A stretch of DNA of 37,495 bases from a bacterium. Lineage in GTDB: Bacteria > Sysuimicrobiota > Sysuimicrobiia > Sysuimicrobiales > Segetimicrobiaceae. The stretch spans positions 1 to 37,495 of the forward strand of contig DASSXJ010000152.1 in NCBI GenBank assembly GCA_035703895.1, given 5' to 3'. The notes under the pieces were generated by a model. The model did not search any database, was not told where the DNA came from, and was given only the letters and a program-made list of their open reading frames with translations. A program made the position numbers and the translations under genes. The stretch's first letter is position 1. The number at the start of each line of letters is the position of its first letter. This document shows, one piece after another, positions 36,397 through 37,495 of this stretch.

Positions 36397-37495
36397 ACCG
36401 CACGGATGCACTTTACGAGGCGAGCGAAGGGGCCTCCCCCGAGGCTCGCCTGCGACGGCAAACGGAGCGCCTCCGCGCCGCGGTGGCCGCGGCGGAGAAC
36501 GCCCCGGGGATGCGCGAACGCTTACGGACTAGCGCGCTCGCGCCCCAAGACGTAGTCGGCATCGAGTCACTGCGGCGCCTTCCCGTGTTACGCAAGGAGG
36601 CGTTGCCGGCCACGCAGGCGGCCGCCCTCCCGTTTGGCGGCCTGTTGGAGGTCCCCACCGGAGATCTCCGGCGCATCTATGTCTCGCCCGGCCCGATCTA
36701 CGATCCCGAGGCACGCGGGAGGGATCCTTGGGGGCTGGCGCCGGCGGTGCATGCCGCCGGCTTCCGCCGCGGGGATATCGTGTTGGTCACCTTTGCCTTT
36801 CACCTGACCCCGGCCGGCCACATGATAGATAGTGCTCTAGAGATGCTCGAGTGCGTGACCGTCCCGGGCGGAGTCGGAAACACCGAGGTTCAGGCTCGGG
36901 CCCTCACCGACCTGCACGTGACGGGTGTGATCGGAACGCCGAGCTTCGTGCTGACGCTTCTTGAGCGGGCGGCGGCCCAAGCCTCGCGCGCGTCCGTCGA
37001 GGTGGCGCTGGTCTCGGGGGAGTACCTCACTGCCGGCCAGCGCCGGAGGGCGCATGAGGAATTTGGTGTCCGCCTGACCCAAGCGTACGCGACGGCGGAC
37101 GTCGGGTTAATCGCGTACGAGTGCCCGGTGCAGCAGGGGCTGCACGTCGCCGACCGCGTCGCGGTGGAGGTGCTGGACCCGGAGAGCGGCGAGCCGGTGG
37201 CCCCGGAGACCCCCGGCGAGGTGGTCGTCTCGCTCCTCGAGCCCCCGTATGCGCTGCTTCGGTTCGCCACCGGAGACCTCGCCGCGTGGTCGCGCGCCCC
37301 CTGTCGATGCGGCCGCACCACTCCGCTGCTTGCCGGGATCCTGGGCCGCGTCGGCGATGCGGTGAAGATCCGTGGTCTCTTTGTCCATCCGGCCGAGGCC
37401 GACCGGGTCATCCTGGGGTTCCCCGAGGTCGCCCGGTACCAGATCGTGGTGAGCCGGCCTGGCGGGCGCGACGAGGCGCGCCTCCTGCTGGATCT
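36387..37495 (+). CDS. PaaK-like phenylacetate-CoA ligase family protein, 3' end cut by window edge
   Basis: The frame is open from before livF's stop to the window end, with no stop. Similarity to the phenylacetate-CoA ligase family runs from LYEASEGASPEARLRRQTER (36411 onward) through LRRLPVLRKEALP, the family region GVIGTPSFVLTLLERA, VSGEYLTAGQRRRAHEEFG, then QAYATADVGLIAYEC, LLRFATGDLAAW and GRVGDAVKIRGLFVHPAEAD. The Cys pair in APCRCGR is also typical. No ATG, GTG or TTG precedes the homologous start; the first canonical codon is GTG 36483, followed by ATG 36510, both inside it. CTG at 36387 is a possible start overlapping livF. Where the SSGTTG nucleotide loop is expected the sequence reads IYVSPGPIYDPE. 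It probably activates an aromatic or branched acid brought in by the adjacent transporter; activity is uncertain. Confidence 0.8.
   Translation, partial: MAVDRTDALYEASEGASPEARLRRQTERLRAAVAAAENAPGMRERLRTSALAPQDVVGIESLRRLPVLRKEALPATQAAALPFGGLLEVPTGDLRRIYVSPGPIYDPEARGRDPWGLAPAVHAAGFRRGDIVLVTFAFHLTPAGHMIDSALEMLECVTVPGGVGNTEVQARALTDLHVTGVIGTPSFVLTLLERAAAQASRASVEVALVSGEYLTAGQRRRAHEEFGVRLTQAYATADVGLIAYECPVQQGLHVADRVAVEVLDPESGEPVAPETPGEVVVSLLEPPYALLRFATGDLAAWSRAPCRCGRTTPLLAGILGRVGDAVKIRGLFVHPAEADRVILGFPEVARYQIVVSRPGGRDEARLLLD

Noticed and set aside
36406-36555. ATG-led frame 9 bp after the livF stop as the true start of the last gene, with a frameshift
   Set aside because: That frame ends after about 50 codons, and no slippery sequence is evident. 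The PaaK-like frame is continuous without it, so a frameshift is not needed.

Overview
The window is high-GC, almost fully coding bacterial chromosome with 36 genes, mostly in tightly overlapping ATGA/GTGA-type operons. There are no tRNA or rRNA genes, insertion sequences, phage genes or CRISPR arrays, and no gap longer than about 230 bp. The gene set suggests an uncultivated free-living bacterium: a Tat-exported Mo enzyme, minor pilins with PilB, an F420-type oxidoreductase, a pyruvoyl arginine decarboxylase route to polyamines, and a Liv-type transporter with built-in CoA ligases. By general impression it resembles candidate phyla such as Sysuimicrobiota/CSP1-3, Methylomirabilota/Rokubacteria or Chloroflexota. 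The sequence alone does not settle this.

Layout. 1-1810: two tandem SPOR-domain envelope proteins, the first cut by the window edge. 1972-3634: a sulfite-oxidase-family molybdoenzyme and a membrane-anchored cupredoxin. 3650-6972: a small membrane protein, a secreted DUF4331 protein and a secreted TPR protein. 7028-10336 (minus): an ECF sigma factor followed by PilV-, PilW- and PilX-like prepilins. 10411-13032 (minus): two nickel/cobalt permeases of different families. 13146-13484: an alkyltransferase-like DNA repair protein. 13581-18946: a sensor kinase, two stand-alone receivers and PilB in one overlapping operon. 18965-20933: an LLM flavin oxidoreductase and, divergent to it, a quinone-oxidoreductase-like enzyme. 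20989-23427: leuS. 23474-27275: ECF sigma, zinc-finger anti-sigma, RseB-like protein, DUF5666-like protein and a MazG-like protein. 27290-29438 (minus): pyruvoyl arginine decarboxylase, aminopropyltransferase and ureohydrolase, a compact polyamine operon. 29579-37495: livG, acyl-CoA ligase, livH, livM, substrate-binding protein, livF and a PaaK-like ligase running off the window end.

How the parts work together. Three regions concern the cell envelope or surface: the SPOR proteins, the pilin/PilB genes under probable two-component and ECF control, and the sigma/anti-sigma/RseB stress module. The spe operon would convert arginine to agmatine and on to polyamines. The liv cluster, with CoA ligases inside and directly after it, looks more like uptake and activation of a carboxylic acid than simple branched-chain amino acid import. 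The less ordinary arrangements are the kinase-receiver-receiver-PilB operon, the Mo-enzyme/cupredoxin pair, the DUF4331-TPR pair near nickel permeases, the chained mini-ORFs before livM, and the PaaK-like protein without the usual nucleotide-binding loop.
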